64,000 nt of DNA from assembly GCF_009176705.1 (NCBI RefSeq), contig NZ_AP021846.1:1148001-1212000 (forward strand), read 5' to 3'. Numbering within the stretch: position 1 is the first letter of the stretch; every line of letters starts with the position of its first letter. The DNA comes from Pseudoalteromonas sp. A25 (GTDB taxonomy: Bacteria; Pseudomonadota; Gammaproteobacteria; Enterobacterales; Alteromonadaceae). Shown piece after piece: positions 8,099 to 17,017 of the stretch. Under the pieces are notes generated by a model. That model had not been told where the DNA came from. It saw only the letters and a list, made by a program, of their open reading frames with translations, and made no database searches. The translations under genes were made by a program, and so were the position numbers.

Positions 8099-8610
8099 TT
8101 TGATTTCACCAACACGGTTGAGGCTATCACTACAATAAAGGCTAAACTGTAGAACCCAAATATTACTTCCATCCAACCTGGCATACTTAAGCCCATAAAT
8201 GACCAATCAATATTGCCACAATCACCAGTTGCTGCAAAAAATGCCGGGAACCACTCATGCAATGGCATAAAAGCAGGGAAGTTCGGAACGATGTCACATG
8301 TGAAGGCGAAAGGATCCGTGGTGGTTTGCATATCAATGTGTTCACGAGCGATAAGCCACCCCCAGATACTACTGACTCCCCAAATCGCAAAACCAGCGCC
8401 TTTGCATAGCCAGTTTGATGGAGCGAAATATCCTACAATACCTGCTGCCAGCAACCCAAGCATGGCTGTACGTTGATATATGCACATAATGCATGGCTCT
8501 AACCCCATAACGTATTGAAAATATAGTGCTGTGACTTCAAATAATGCTGCGCTCAAAGCAAGTAAAGCCCATGCCTTTTTAGACGATGACAGGGTGCTAA
8601 GCCAATTCAT
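8095..8610 (-). CDS. dsbB: Disulfide bond formation protein B
   Basis: 171 residues with four membrane segments, the usual DsbB length and topology. The two redox pairs are present: C40/C43 in EPCIMC after the first periplasmic loop, and C105 and C131 in the second (FTCDIVPNF, TGDCGN). DsbB reoxidises DsbA and passes electrons to quinone in the inner membrane. Divergent from fadR, with ~180 bp between. It is followed by a coupled small membrane-protein gene. Confidence 0.95.
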   Translation of the reverse strand: MNWLSTLSSSKKAWALLALSAALFEVTALYFQYVMGLEPCIMCIYQRTAMLGLLAAGIVGYFAPSNWLCKGAGFAIWGVSSIWGWLIAREHIDMQTTTDPFAFTCDIVPNFPAFMPLHEWFPAFFAATGDCGNIDWSFMGLSMPGWMEVIFGFYSLAFIVVIASTVLVKSK

Positions 8611-8791
8611 ATCAACTCCTCAATGTTATTTAGGTCGCTATTATGAGCCATAAATTATTTGAACTGCAACTAATCTCGTTACAGATAATGGCTTAGTTGA
8701 ATCATCTTCTTTGCTTGTTAGTTGGAAATCATCTGGTACAATCAGTGGATTGCAGAGAGTGCGTTCACATATTCTAAAAAAGTGGTGCTAA

Positions 8792-9505
8792 ATGAGAATT
8801 TTCAAAGCCAAAAGCCCAGCCGGATTTGCTGAGGAGTATATTGTTGAATCTATATGGAATGGAGAATTTCCACCTGGTTCTATTTTACCCGCAGAGCGAG
8901 AATTGTCTGAGCTAATTGGCGTTACAAGAACTACTTTGCGTGAAGTACTTCAACGTCTTGCTCGTGATGGTTGGTTGACTATTCAGCATGGTAAGCCAAC
9001 TCGAGTGAATAATTTTTGGGAAACATCAGGATTAAACATTTTAGAGACACTTGCTCGCCTTGACGAAGACAAAATGCCTGAATTAACCGATCAGTTATTG
9101 TCTGCTCGTACTAATATTAGTGCTATTTATACACGTGCTGCAATTAAGTTTAATCCTGAGTCTGTTATAGACATCTTATCAAAAAGCGATGAATTAGAAG
9201 ATTCAGCAGAGGCGTTTGCTGAATACGATTATAGGGTACACCATCAACTGGCTATTGCGGGCAACAACCGTATTTATGTTCTGGTATTGAATGGTTTTAA
9301 AGGGTTGTATTCTAAAATCGGTGGTCATTACTTTTCAGATCCTCGTACCAGAGAGCTTGCTAGACAATTTTATAAAGATTTAACCGCGCTAGCAGAAGAA
9401 AGAAACCACGACGGCGCAATTTCATTAATGCGTAAGTATGGTCATAAAACGGGCGAAATTTGGCAGCAACTTCGTGGTGAAATGCCCGATAACATTATGG
9501 ATTAG
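8792..9505 (+). CDS. fadR: Fatty acid metabolism regulator FadR
   Basis: 237 residues, close to E. coli FadR (239). N-terminal GntR winged helix ([39 protein letters not shown]) and [19 protein letters not shown] linker, then an all-helical acyl-CoA-binding C-terminal domain with preserved [15 protein letters not shown] and [11 protein letters not shown] segments. It represses fatty-acid degradation and activates fab genes until bound by long-chain acyl-CoA. Monocistronic; terminator immediately downstream. No FadR operator was identified in this window. Confidence 0.95.
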   Translation: MRIFKAKSPAGFAEEYIVESIWNGEFPPGSILPAERELSELIGVTRTTLREVLQRLARDGWLTIQHGKPTRVNNFWETSGLNILETLARLDEDKMPELTDQLLSARTNISAIYTRAAIKFNPESVIDILSKSDELEDSAEAFAEYDYRVHHQLAIAGNNRIYVLVLNGFKGLYSKIGGHYFSDPRTRELARQFYKDLTALAEERNHDGAISLMRKYGHKTGEIWQQLRGEMPDNIMD

Positions 9506-9519
9506 CAATATCTATTTTG

Positions 9520-9544
9520 AGCCTCGTTTTACGAGGCTTTTTTT
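9520..9544 (+). terminator. Rho-independent terminator of fadR
   Basis: GCCTCG, short loop, CGAGGC followed by eight T residues just after the fadR stop. Confidence 0.9.
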
Positions 9545-9746
9545 TGCCTATATTGCAGGGTCATCAAAAAAATAGATTATAGTTATCGTTTAATTCGATT
9601 GTTATTTTTGGTAGAGGCAGCATAAACTGATGCCACAATTTTTGGGGTTGTTTTTTTTAAGTTTGCCTCAATATAGCTAACAATGCTTAAGTGCATGGAT
9701 ATGTGCTAAGCAATTGGACAAAAAACCTAACTATTTGGAGAAAACA

Positions 9747-10352
9747 ATGGGTGTATTAGTTGGCCGTCAGGCTCCAGACTTTACAGCAGCAGCAGTACTA
9801 GGTAATGGCGAGATCGTAGATAGCTACAATCTTCATGAAAACATCAAAGGTAAAAAAGCAGTTATCTTCTTTTACCCACTAGACTTCACTTTTGTTTGCC
9901 CGTCTGAGTTGATCGCGTTTGATAAGCGTTTTGAAGAATTTCAAAAACGTGGTGTAGAAGTAATTGGTGTTTCTATCGACTCTCAATTCTCACACAATGC
10001 ATGGCGTAATACTCCTGTAAACGAAGGTGGTATTGGTCCGGTGAAATACGCACTTGTTGCAGACGTGAAGCATGAAATTTGTTAAGCGTACGATGTTGAG
10101 CACCCAGAAGCTGGTGTTGCGTTCCGTGGTTCTTTCTTAATTGATGAAGAAGGTAATGTACGTCACCAAGTAGTTAACGATCTTCCTTTAGGTCGTAACA
10201 TCGACGAAATGCTACGTATGGTAGATGCTCTAGCGTTCCATAGCGAGCACGGTGAAGTTTGTCCTGCAGGTTGGACTGAAGGTAAAGCAGGTATGGATGC
10301 AAGCCCTGAGGGTGTTGCTAAGTTCCTATCTGAAAACGAAGGCGCGCTATAA
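9747..10352 (+). pseudogene. 2-Cys peroxiredoxin (AhpC/TSA, Prx1 type) interrupted by an in-frame TAA
   Basis: The frame runs 202 codons from the ATG at 9747 (TTGGAG ribosome site) to TAA at 10350-10352. It is broken by TAA at 10083-10085 (codon 113), right after VKHEIC. Both halves are intact peroxiredoxin: peroxidatic C51 in DFTFVCPSEL before the stop, resolving C172 in EVCPAGW after it. Most relatives have Lys at the stop codon position, so one A-to-T change would explain it. The frame after the stop shows no further damage, so the change is recent, or it is a sequencing error. The 112-residue product would lack the resolving Cys and the arm that contacts the partner subunit. A TTG-initiated extension at 9714 is possible but unlikely. 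Confidence 0.88.
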
Positions 10353-10368
10353 ACCGCATTAAGTTTTT

Positions 10369-10396
10369 GAAAACCCGCCGCTAGGCGGGTTTTTCT
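10369..10396 (+). terminator. Terminator after the peroxiredoxin gene
   Basis: AAAACCCGCC-GCTA-GGCGGGTTTTTC: a strong GC stem with T-run, 16 bp after the natural stop at 10352. Its position after the full-length frame supports that frame as the original gene. Confidence 0.92.
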
Positions 10397-10436
10397 TTGC
10401 CTGCGCACCTTAGTTTCTTCCATAGTTACCATCGCG

Positions 10437-10553
10437 TTACCCCAAACTTAGCCTTTGACCTAATATTCGCACTATTTCGATGCTTGCATACGCTACAAAT
10501 GTGCTGATCACCGGTAGCGCAAGCAAGCTCACTAGCATCCATTCATTCGCCAT
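10437..10553 (-). CDS. Putative 38-residue single-span membrane peptide
   Basis: A 38-codon frame (MANEWMLVSLLALPVISTF at its start) whose ATG at 10553 lies inside the end of the preceding 87-residue ORF, overlapping it by 11 bp. It encodes one hydrophobic helix (about residues 5-30) followed by a short basic tail (VRILGQRLSLG). The overlap suggests translational coupling. No family recognised. It may be chance, but a clean hydrophobic profile directly after a secreted small protein is suggestive. Confidence 0.45.
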   Translation of the reverse strand: MANEWMLVSLLALPVISTFVAYASIEIVRILGQRLSLG

Positions 10554-10806
10554 GGTTTGCTACCTCTTCAGGTGTTTGCTCGTTGGTAGCGACTGTTTGC
10601 TCACTGATTGAATCTAAAGAAATAGTTACAGACTCAAGTGTGGTCGCTTTCAGTTCCTCGATACTATTGCTAATGCTGCTAGCGATAGCGTTGCTAATTA
10701 CATTAGACAATTCATTAGTAATATCGTTAGTTAATTCATTTGCTTGAGTTGACACGCTTGCACCACATAGTAATACGATTGCTGTTAGTTGAGTAAAAGT
10801 TTTCAT
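10543..10806 (-). CDS. Small secreted protein of unknown function
   Basis: 87 residues with an N-terminal signal peptide (MKTFTQLTAIVLLCGASVST, cleavage probably after QA). The mature part is Asn/Ser/Ile-rich and likely amphipathic helical (LTNDITNELSNVISNAIA, SSISNSIEELKATT), ending in an acidic tail. GGAGC precedes the ATG. It overlaps the 38-residue ORF downstream. No recognised family; periplasmic location inferred. Confidence 0.65.
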   Translation of the reverse strand: MKTFTQLTAIVLLCGASVSTQANELTNDITNELSNVISNAIASSISNSIEELKATTLESVTISLDSISEQTVATNEQTPEEVANHGE

Positions 10807-10979
10807 GATATTGCTCCTGTTTAATAAGTTAGTCGCAATAGGTATTACAAAGGTTGTGCCATATTATTAAAAAATTTTATCGCATTGATATGAAAGGTTT
10901 TTTTATTTTTCCTGAAGTGGGCAGAATCACTGTTTTGTGAAACTGACCACCAGTTTTAGTGAGAAATGCGAAATTTTAG

Positions 10980-11780
10980 TTAATCTTGTTCAAGAAGTTG
11001 ATAAATGAGTTTTTTAACGGTTTCAGGTTCAAATGGTTTATCACAAAGAGCATTAACGCCCGATTGCATAATATTGGATAAGTGGGTGTCATTTGCTTCT
11101 GATGTAACCATAAGAATAGGGATGTGAGCGTGCTCATCGCTATTGCGTATGGTTTCTGTTAATTCTTGGCCATTAACTTGCGGCATGTTGTAATCGGTTA
11201 CAATCAAATCAAACATGTCGTTTTGTAGTATGTCAATTGCTTGAGCACCATCTTCGGCCTCTGTAAATCTTTGTGCTCCTAGGTTAGTCATAACTCGGCG
11301 AATGTGTTTTCGCGCTAATCTAGAGTCGTCAACAATGAGGACTCTTAAATCGTGGACGTCATACAAATCTAGTTCAAGCTCTTGAGGCGATAAAATATCT
11401 AGCGTAGCGTTGATGGCTTTGCCAAGATGCAGTTTGTTAAATGGTTTTGGCAAAATAGCGATGACGCCTGCTTGTTTAAATACTTCGAGTTGTTCTTTAC
11501 GTGTTTCGCTGGAAATCAACATAAAAGGAATTGAATATTGACTGAGTTCATGGTTGATATAGTACTGAACATCAACAGCACTGCCATCCGGAAGATGTAA
11601 ACAAGAGATGATTAAATCAGGAATATTATTGGCTAACTGTTTTTTTGCATCTGCAATTGAGTCTGCAAAATCAATGTTGAGAATGCCTTCGTCATGTAGT
11701 TCTTTGGTAATGATTTTTCTTTGAGTAGGAGATGGCTCAATAAGCATAATTGCTAAATCTGCACTCAGTAATTCGTTCAT
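10980..11780 (-). CDS. Tandem receiver-domain (REC-REC) protein with inactive first receiver
   Basis: 266 residues: two CheY-like receivers and no output domain. Receiver 1 (~8-130) has lost the acidic pair (LIEPSPTQ) and carries Cys at the phosphoacceptor position (LIISCLHLPDGS, C60), while keeping the KPF lysine at 112. It is therefore a pseudo-receiver. Receiver 2 (~145-266) is intact: D151/D152, phosphoacceptor D196 in DLIVTDYNMPQVNG, K248 in CDKPF. Such proteins act as phosphate sinks or docking adaptors in chemotaxis and biofilm phosphorelays. It stands alone between smrB and the small-ORF pair; no kinase adjacent. Partner unknown. Confidence 0.85.
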   Translation of the reverse strand: MNELLSADLAIMLIEPSPTQRKIITKELHDEGILNIDFADSIADAKKQLANNIPDLIISCLHLPDGSAVDVQYYINHELSQYSIPFMLISSETRKEQLEVFKQAGVIAILPKPFNKLHLGKAINATLDILSPQELELDLYDVHDLRVLIVDDSRLARKHIRRVMTNLGAQRFTEAEDGAQAIDILQNDMFDLIVTDYNMPQVNGQELTETIRNSDEHAHIPILMVTSEANDTHLSNIMQSGVNALCDKPFEPETVKKLIYQLLEQD

Positions 11781-11876
11781 ATAGCCCTGTTCAAGTATTA
11801 TGTTAATTTTTATTCAGGGCATATTAACGAAACAAGGTGCGCTGGGCCAGAAAATTCATAAAGACTTCAAGATTAG

Positions 11877-12434
11877 TTAGCGTCTAAACTCATGTGATTG
11901 TGGTAGATCTATAAGTATCAGAACCGCGCCTTTTCCGCCGTATTCTAGTGGTGCTTGGTGCATCGCTAATATGTCAGGGTGCTGGACCAAGTACTGAGGT
12001 ACTTTGTGCTTTAAAATATGCTCACCAATACCGTGTACTACACAGGCACAGTAATAGTGTTGTTTCTTACATGCATGAATCAATGCGGCCAGTTCCTCCT
12101 TTGCCATGTCTTTGTTCAGTCCATGCAAGTCTAAAATTAGTTCAGGCGCAAAGTCTCCTCGGCGTAATTGTTTTGCTAGGTACCTGTCAGCTCCGGGTTT
12201 AACATAATTTACGGTGCCGTTAGTATCTATATCGGGGATATATTCATCGGAAAAATAAAATTCAGACTGGTGCTGTTTTTTTTGTGTGGCAAGTTCGTTT
12301 AGCTTTGGCTTGCTAGGCGCTTTATCAAAGCGTACTGTATCTTGTTTAAGCTGTTTTGCACCAGCAATCGACTGACGAAATAAATCGAGGTCAGCAGCAT
12401 CAATCATGGGTGTAGGAGAAGATTGTTTTTTCAT
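11877..12434 (-). CDS. smrB: Smr-domain endonuclease SmrB (ribosome rescue)
   Basis: 185 residues (E. coli SmrB, formerly YfcN, 183). N-terminal extension ~1-90, then a Smr domain with ILDLHGLNKDMAKEEL, VVHGIGEHILKHKVPQYL and GGKGAVLILI. SmrB cleaves mRNA between collided ribosomes. It is divergent from prmB exactly as in E. coli (smrB-prmB-aroC), with a ~70-bp shared promoter region. Confidence 0.93.
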   Translation of the reverse strand: MKKQSSPTPMIDAADLDLFRQSIAGAKQLKQDTVRFDKAPSKPKLNELATQKKQHQSEFYFSDEYIPDIDTNGTVNYVKPGADRYLAKQLRRGDFAPELILDLHGLNKDMAKEELAALIHACKKQHYYCACVVHGIGEHILKHKVPQYLVQHPDILAMHQAPLEYGGKGAVLILIDLPQSHEFRR

Positions 12435-12505
12435 TGTGACATTCTAATTAAAAAAAGCGTAAAAACCCAGCTTAAAAACCGCTACAATAGCGCCAGTAGC
12501 ATAAT

Positions 12506-13459
12506 ATGACTGAGATAAAAAATATGAGCGAATTCCAGATAACAGAAGCCCTAACAGAAGAAACAGTAAATGATTTACTTACTATAAGGGATTGGCTACG
12601 TTGGACAACAAGTCAATTTGCAAGCGAAGGGGTGTTTTTTGGACATGGCACCGATAATGCGTGGGATGAAGCGGTCAGTTTAGTTTTACCAATCTTAAAC
12701 TTACCGTTGGACACACCAACAGAATTGATGAATTCGCGTTTAACCCGTTCAGAGAAAATACGCCTACTTAGTTACATCGAAACGCGTATTGTAGAGCGCA
12801 CACCGGTTGCATATCTAACAAACCAGGCATGGTTTGCAGGTATGCCATTTTATGTAGACGAAAGAGTATTGGTTCCTCGCTCACCATTTGCTGAGCTCAT
12901 TAACAAAAAGTTCAGTCCTTGGATCAGCAAAGAACAAACAACCACTCGTATTTTAGATATGTGCACAGGGTCGGCATGTATAGCTATTGCTTTAGCACAA
13001 GCTTTCCCAGAGGCTCAAGTAGATGCGGTTGATATCTCTTATGATGCTTTGGAAGTGGCGACAATTAATATTGAAGATTACATGTTACAGGACCAAGTGT
13101 TTGCAATTCAGTCAGATGTGTATAGTGGCATCGAAGGTCAAAAGTACGACTTAATTGTTGCCAACCCGCCATATGTAGATGCAGAGGACATGGCTGATTT
13201 ACCCCATGAGTTTCATCATGAACCAGAGCTAGGTTTAGCCTCCGGTGAAGACGGACTAGATGTAACGAGGACAATTTTGCAACAAGCGGCTGAGCACTTG
13301 ACAGACAGCGGATTGCTATTTGTCGAAGTTGGCAACTCTATGGTACATATGGAAGCGCTGTACCCTGGGGCACCATTTGAATGGGTTGAATTTGAACATG
13401 GTGGGTTAGGTGTATTTGTAGTTTCAAAGCAACAACTTGTAGATTATTTTAACGACTAA
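12506..13459 (+). CDS. prmB: Ribosomal protein L3 N5-glutamine methyltransferase PrmB
   Basis: 317 residues. N-terminal helical domain with [31 protein letters not shown] and [18 protein letters not shown]-binding Rossmann core with [15 protein letters not shown], and the catalytic NPPY in [17 protein letters not shown] methyltransferases of this group modify a glutamine of ribosomal protein L3. An internal ATG six codons in (12524) is an alternative start, since neither has a strong ribosome site. Downstream aroC follows after 56 bp on the same strand. Confidence 0.95.
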   Translation: MTEIKNMSEFQITEALTEETVNDLLTIRDWLRWTTSQFASEGVFFGHGTDNAWDEAVSLVLPILNLPLDTPTELMNSRLTRSEKIRLLSYIETRIVERTPVAYLTNQAWFAGMPFYVDERVLVPRSPFAELINKKFSPWISKEQTTTRILDMCTGSACIAIALAQAFPEAQVDAVDISYDALEVATINIEDYMLQDQVFAIQSDVYSGIEGQKYDLIVANPPYVDAEDMADLPHEFHHEPELGLASGEDGLDVTRTILQQAAEHLTDSGLLFVEVGNSMVHMEALYPGAPFEWVEFEHGGLGVFVVSKQQLVDYFND

Positions 13460-13515
13460 GTTTAGGTGTAAATCTAGCTCAGTGGTAGTGGGGTCATTTG
13501 GAATGAGGAAAGATA

Positions 13516-14616
13516 ATGGCAGGTAATAGCATAGGTCAGCTTTTTAAAGTAAGTACCTTTGGTGAGAGTCACGGTCCTGCGCTCGGTGGGGTAGTTGACG
13601 GTGTACCAGCGGGGCTTGAACTTTGTGAAGCAGACTTACAAATTGATTTAGATAGACGAAAGCCGGGGCAAAGCCGCTACACCACTCAACGCAGAGAGGG
13701 GGATGAAATTAAAATTCTCTCTGGTGTATTTGAGGGTAAAACAACGGGTACTAGTATTGGCTTATTAATAGAAAATACCGATCAACGCTCTAAAGATTAT
13801 GGCAAAATCGCGGATGTTTTTCGCCCAGGTCACGGTGACTACACTTATTGGCATAAGTATGGTCATCGAGACTATCGAGGTGGTGGCCGCTCATCAGCCC
13901 GAGAAACCGCAATTCGTGTTGCTGCAGGTGGCATAGCTAAAAAATATTTGCGTCAAGTGCATGGCATAGAGATTAACGCATGTTTATCACAGTTAGGACC
14001 GATTAAAGCGGAAAAATTTGATTGGACAGCCGTTGAACACAACCCCTTCTTTTTCCCTGATGAGACTAAGCTTGAAGCACTTGACGAGTACATGCGAGAT
14101 TTGAAAAAGTCTGGAGACTCGATTGGTGCCAAGGTCATGGTCGTGGCGAAGAGTGTGCCTGTTGGACTAGGTGAGCCTGTGTTTGATCGCCTTGATGCAG
14201 AGCTTGCTCACTCTTTAATGAGTATCAACGCAGTTAAAGGGGTTGAGATTGGCGATGGCTTTGCAGTAGTCGAGCAAAAGGGCTCAGAGCATCGAGATGA
14301 ACTAACACCAAGTGGATTTACCAGTAACCATGCCGGTGGTGTACTAGCGGGGATCTCGACCGGGCAGGATATTGTTGCGTCTATTGCGTTAAAACCAACG
14401 TCAAGTATTACTATCCCAGGGCAAAGTATTAACACCTCAAATGAACCTGTTGAAATGGTTACTAAAGGTCGCCATGACCCATGTGTTGGTATACGTGCAA
14501 TTCCAATTGCAGAAGCAATGATGGCGATTACCTTGATGGATCATTTGTTGCGTCAAAGGGGGCAGAACCCTGATTTGAACTTACCGCATGGACCAATTAA
14601 AGGACAAGCGCGCTAA
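13516..14616 (+). CDS. aroC: Chorismate synthase
   Basis: 366 residues. FMN-dependent enzyme making chorismate from EPSP, last common step to aromatic amino acids, folate and quinones. Seen: N-terminal [53 protein letters not shown] and the C-terminal [17 protein letters not shown], all family signatures. GAGGAAAG precedes the ATG. Sits in the conserved prmB-aroC order. Confidence 0.97.
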   Translation: MAGNSIGQLFKVSTFGESHGPALGGVVDGVPAGLELCEADLQIDLDRRKPGQSRYTTQRREGDEIKILSGVFEGKTTGTSIGLLIENTDQRSKDYGKIADVFRPGHGDYTYWHKYGHRDYRGGGRSSARETAIRVAAGGIAKKYLRQVHGIEINACLSQLGPIKAEKFDWTAVEHNPFFFPDETKLEALDEYMRDLKKSGDSIGAKVMVVAKSVPVGLGEPVFDRLDAELAHSLMSINAVKGVEIGDGFAVVEQKGSEHRDELTPSGFTSNHAGGVLAGISTGQDIVASIALKPTSSITIPGQSINTSNEPVEMVTKGRHDPCVGIRAIPIAEAMMAITLMDHLLRQRGQNPDLNLPHGPIKGQAR

Positions 14617-14933
14617 AATAAAAGTGTGCAGCTAAGAGCCTTTGAACCTAGCTGCACATACTACTTCCTAATAATATCAAACATTAATTAACCGTTTTCT
14701 TGTCAAAACAGCACTCATTTCAAGCCGAAAAAAATTAACATGACTTTGTAAAGTTCAGCTGAAAGTTTCAATTAAGCACGTCAGTTTATAAATTTTTTTA
14801 TTGTCTAGAATACTTAAACACTGGGGTAGCTGTAAAAAGTGACAGTCATTTTGCATAGGATTGTGCATCACTAAGTGCTAGTCTGATCTGGCGTAAATTA
14901 GGTACGCTAACAAGAATATTTTAAGGAATGAAA
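14617..14933. other. Intergenic region aroC / RiPP-like peptide
   Basis: About 317 bp, AT-rich. Holds one inverted repeat, TGTGCAGCT (14625-14633) with AGCTGCACA (14650-14658) and a 16-nt loop. This may end aroC transcription although no T-run follows. No further ORF was seen; the promoter of the small peptide gene presumably lies in the last 100 bp. Confidence 0.5.
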
Positions 14934-15110
14934 ATGAAAATACAGTTAAATAAAAAGCAGTTGAAAACTTTGAGTGCAAGCAAAGAAATTAATAACCTAG
15001 CAACCCAAAAAATTGCTGCAGGTCACGCTAATGTGAATCCAGCATCTTGGACGTCAGTAATGATTTTTTGCGATGCGCGCACAGGACTTTGCCCAGTAGA
15101 TCCTAAATGA
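14934..15110 (+). CDS. Orphan RiPP-like precursor peptide
   Basis: 58 residues from the ATG at 14934. An in-frame ATG two codons earlier abuts the AAGGA at 14923-14927 and is too close, so 14934 is preferred. The N-terminal part (MKIQLNKKQLKTLS) is a leader type common in small peptides of Pseudoalteromonas and related genera. It ends in ATQKIAAGH, a degenerate double-Gly-like cleavage region where relatives have AGG. The presumed core (HANVNPASWTSVMIF to the end) has two Cys, in FCDARTGLCP. No maturation enzyme or transporter is adjacent, so product and modification are unknown. Identification rests on leader resemblance only. Confidence 0.6.
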   Translation: MKIQLNKKQLKTLSASKEINNLATQKIAAGHANVNPASWTSVMIFCDARTGLCPVDPK

Positions 15111-15129
15111 TAAACGGGTGATCACAATA

Positions 15130-15172
15130 GGTTCACGTTCATCGTGGGCCTATTATCGTAAAATTTTTTTTA
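15130..15172 (+). terminator. Terminator after the RiPP-like gene
   Basis: AATAGG-TT-CACG, loop, CGTG-GG-CCTATT (two G/T pairs inside the stem), then a T8 run shortly downstream. The stem starts about 20 bp after the stop codon. Confidence 0.75.
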
Positions 15173-15350
15173 AAAGTAACTGAATATAACCACCATGATG
15201 TTTTCTAATATCTCCCTTCTTGCAATGCCAACTCACAAGGTGAAGCTACTAGCTAAGCCATGCTTCAAATGATTATTGACTAAACAAAGGTGTTTTTTAA
15301 TCTAATAGCTGCTAAAGGTTGTAGTGGTAGAAAAAAAATGGGGTTTAACA

Positions 15351-16223
15351 ATGAAAAAAAATAGCTATTTAGCGAGCATTGTTTTAGGTGCTTTCTTTCT
15401 CTCGCATACCGCCTGGGCTGAAGTTAACTTTAAAATACAGCAGCTATCGAATAACCTGCATGTGCTCTATGGACAGGGTGGAAATATTGCAATTAGTACA
15501 GGTAAAGATGGCATCTATATTGTTGATGACCAGTTTGCAAAACTGAGTGATGATATTAAAAAGCAAATTAACGAGCTACAACCGGGTGCTCCCGAGTTTG
15601 TTATAAATACGCATCATCATGGGGATCACACCGGTGGTAATGAAAACTTTGCTCAAGCGGGAAGTCATGTTATTGCACATAATAATGTTTATAACAGGTT
15701 GAAAACGAAGCATGGAGATGACTCAAAATACTTACCCGTGATTAGTTTTAGTAAAGATCTGACCCTGCATTTTAATGGGGAGCAAGCGCATTTGTGGCAT
15801 TTTGCGCATGCCCATACAGATGGCGATGCTGTTATTTTTTATAAGACTGCCAACGTTGTGCATATGGGCGATATCTTCTTTAACTTAGATAGTTTACCGT
15901 TTGTTGATGTGGACAGCGGAGGCTCTTTGGATGGGGTTATATATGCGGTTCGAGCTACGTTGGAACGTATCGACAACGATACTAAAGTTATTCCTGGTCA
16001 CGGTCCAGTCACAAACAAGCAGGGTTTGGCGCAATACAAGCGGTTGTTAGAAAACGCCAAGCTGCTCATGCAGACATCAATACAGGCACATAAAACCTTA
16101 GAAGAAGTTTTGGAAAATAAACCTCTTGAACCGTTAAAGTTGAATTATTCAGGTTGGCTACCACAAAGCAGGGTCACAGAGCTGTTTTATCGGAGCTTAC
16201 AAGAACAAGCACACAAACATTAA
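15351..16223 (+). CDS. Secreted metallo-beta-lactamase-fold hydrolase
   Basis: 290 residues from the ATG at 15351; the frame is open nine codons further upstream but a signal peptide (MKKNSYLASIVLGAFFLSHT, ending AWA) fixes this start. MBL fold: metal motif INTHHHGDHTGG, a second His in FAHAHTDGDAV, Asp in VVHMGDIFF, and PGHGPVT near the end. The group contains periplasmic quinoprotein-relay-associated and lactonase-like hydrolases as well as true B-class lactamases; the substrate cannot be told. Single gene between the RiPP-like gene and a palindromic repeat. Confidence 0.82.
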   Translation: MKKNSYLASIVLGAFFLSHTAWAEVNFKIQQLSNNLHVLYGQGGNIAISTGKDGIYIVDDQFAKLSDDIKKQINELQPGAPEFVINTHHHGDHTGGNENFAQAGSHVIAHNNVYNRLKTKHGDDSKYLPVISFSKDLTLHFNGEQAHLWHFAHAHTDGDAVIFYKTANVVHMGDIFFNLDSLPFVDVDSGGSLDGVIYAVRATLERIDNDTKVIPGHGPVTNKQGLAQYKRLLENAKLLMQTSIQAHKTLEEVLENKPLEPLKLNYSGWLPQSRVTELFYRSLQEQAHKH

Positions 16224-16269
16224 TTCTGGCTGTTTTACTTTTAGTGGTTTCTGAGTAAATTCATAATTA

Positions 16270-16350
16270 TTGTTGGATGGCGGCGCTACGCGCCGTATGC
16301 CGACCTACATCAAAGGGTAGGTTGGTTAAGTCGAAGGCGCCACCCAACAA
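16270..16350. repeat. 81-bp compound palindromic repeat (REP/boxC-like)
   Basis: Outer arms TTGTTGGATGGCG (16270-16282) and CGCCACCCAACAA (16338-16350) pair with one mismatch. Inside are a tight hairpin CGGCGC-TAC-GCGCCG and a second pair CCGACCTAC / GTAGGTTGG (one G/T). GC content is well above the surroundings. It sits between convergent genes (MBL hydrolase and EF-hand protein), where it could end transcription both ways. Similar GTTGG...CCAAC repeats are dispersed in many gammaproteobacterial genomes; only one copy was seen here. Confidence 0.75.
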
Positions 16351-16408
16351 AGTTTCAGATTCACGCCTTGAAGTCTGCTTTTGACACAAAGCCCGTTGGT
16401 TAAGATAT

Positions 16409-17017
16409 TTACAAAGGGTCGTTAGTTGGCACTATACTTTCAATACATGCTTTTACTGTATCTTTGGTTGCGCGTTTGCGCTCACCCTGTTGAATAAACT
16501 CTTCTAAAGTTATATCACCGCTGCTATCGGCATCCATCATTGAAAAAACGTCTGTTTCATGTGACGTTAAAGCAGCTGTAATTTCAGCTAAGCTAATACC
16601 GCCACTGTTATCGGTATCAAGTTGGGCAAATTTTGTCTCTGGTGCAGCAAATTTAGTTACATCAGGTACGATGATATTGCTATTACCTGTCGCGTCTTTG
16701 GTGTCTTGCACACACTGCACAATATCAGAGGCAAACTCCGATAGGTCAATGCTGTGGCGCTTTTTACTTAAATATTCATCTAATTCGATTTCAGAGCTCG
16801 TATTAGTGTCTGCACGGTCCAGTTTTTTTTGTGCTTTGGCATCGACATTGGCAAGCAATTCATCGATGGTAATCGTATTACTTTGATCAGCATCCAATTT
16901 TGCAAACACAACTTCAGGGGCTTTATGGCGGCCTTTTCTTGCTTCAGCTTGAGCGCTTACAGTAAGTGTTGTTAACGTTGCTGTGATAATTGCGATATTA
17001 ATAATTGAACGTTTCAT
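16409..17017 (-). CDS. Secreted protein with four EF-hand calcium loops
   Basis: 202 residues: signal peptide (~1-25, ending AQA), then two EF-hand pairs. Loops seen: DADQSNTITIDE, DTNTSSEIELDE (weaker), DTDNSGGISLAE and DADSSGDITLEE. A ~45-residue spacer with one Cys separates the pairs, and a second Cys follows near the C-terminus, so an intramolecular disulfide is possible. Probably a periplasmic or extracellular calcium-binding protein. The reverse-strand gene ends near the palindromic repeat at 16270-16350. Confidence 0.85.
   Translation of the reverse strand: MKRSIINIAIITATLTTLTVSAQAEARKGRHKAPEVVFAKLDADQSNTITIDELLANVDAKAQKKLDRADTNTSSEIELDEYLSKKRHSIDLSEFASDIVQCVQDTKDATGNSNIIVPDVTKFAAPETKFAQLDTDNSGGISLAEITAALTSHETDVFSMMDADSSGDITLEEFIQQGERKRATKDTVKACIESIVPTNDPL

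Noticed and set aside
7796..8206. Longer 136-codon version of the gene after dsbB
   Set aside because: The extra 36 codons lie inside dsbB. The ATG at 8098 with the ATGA overlap is the natural coupled start.
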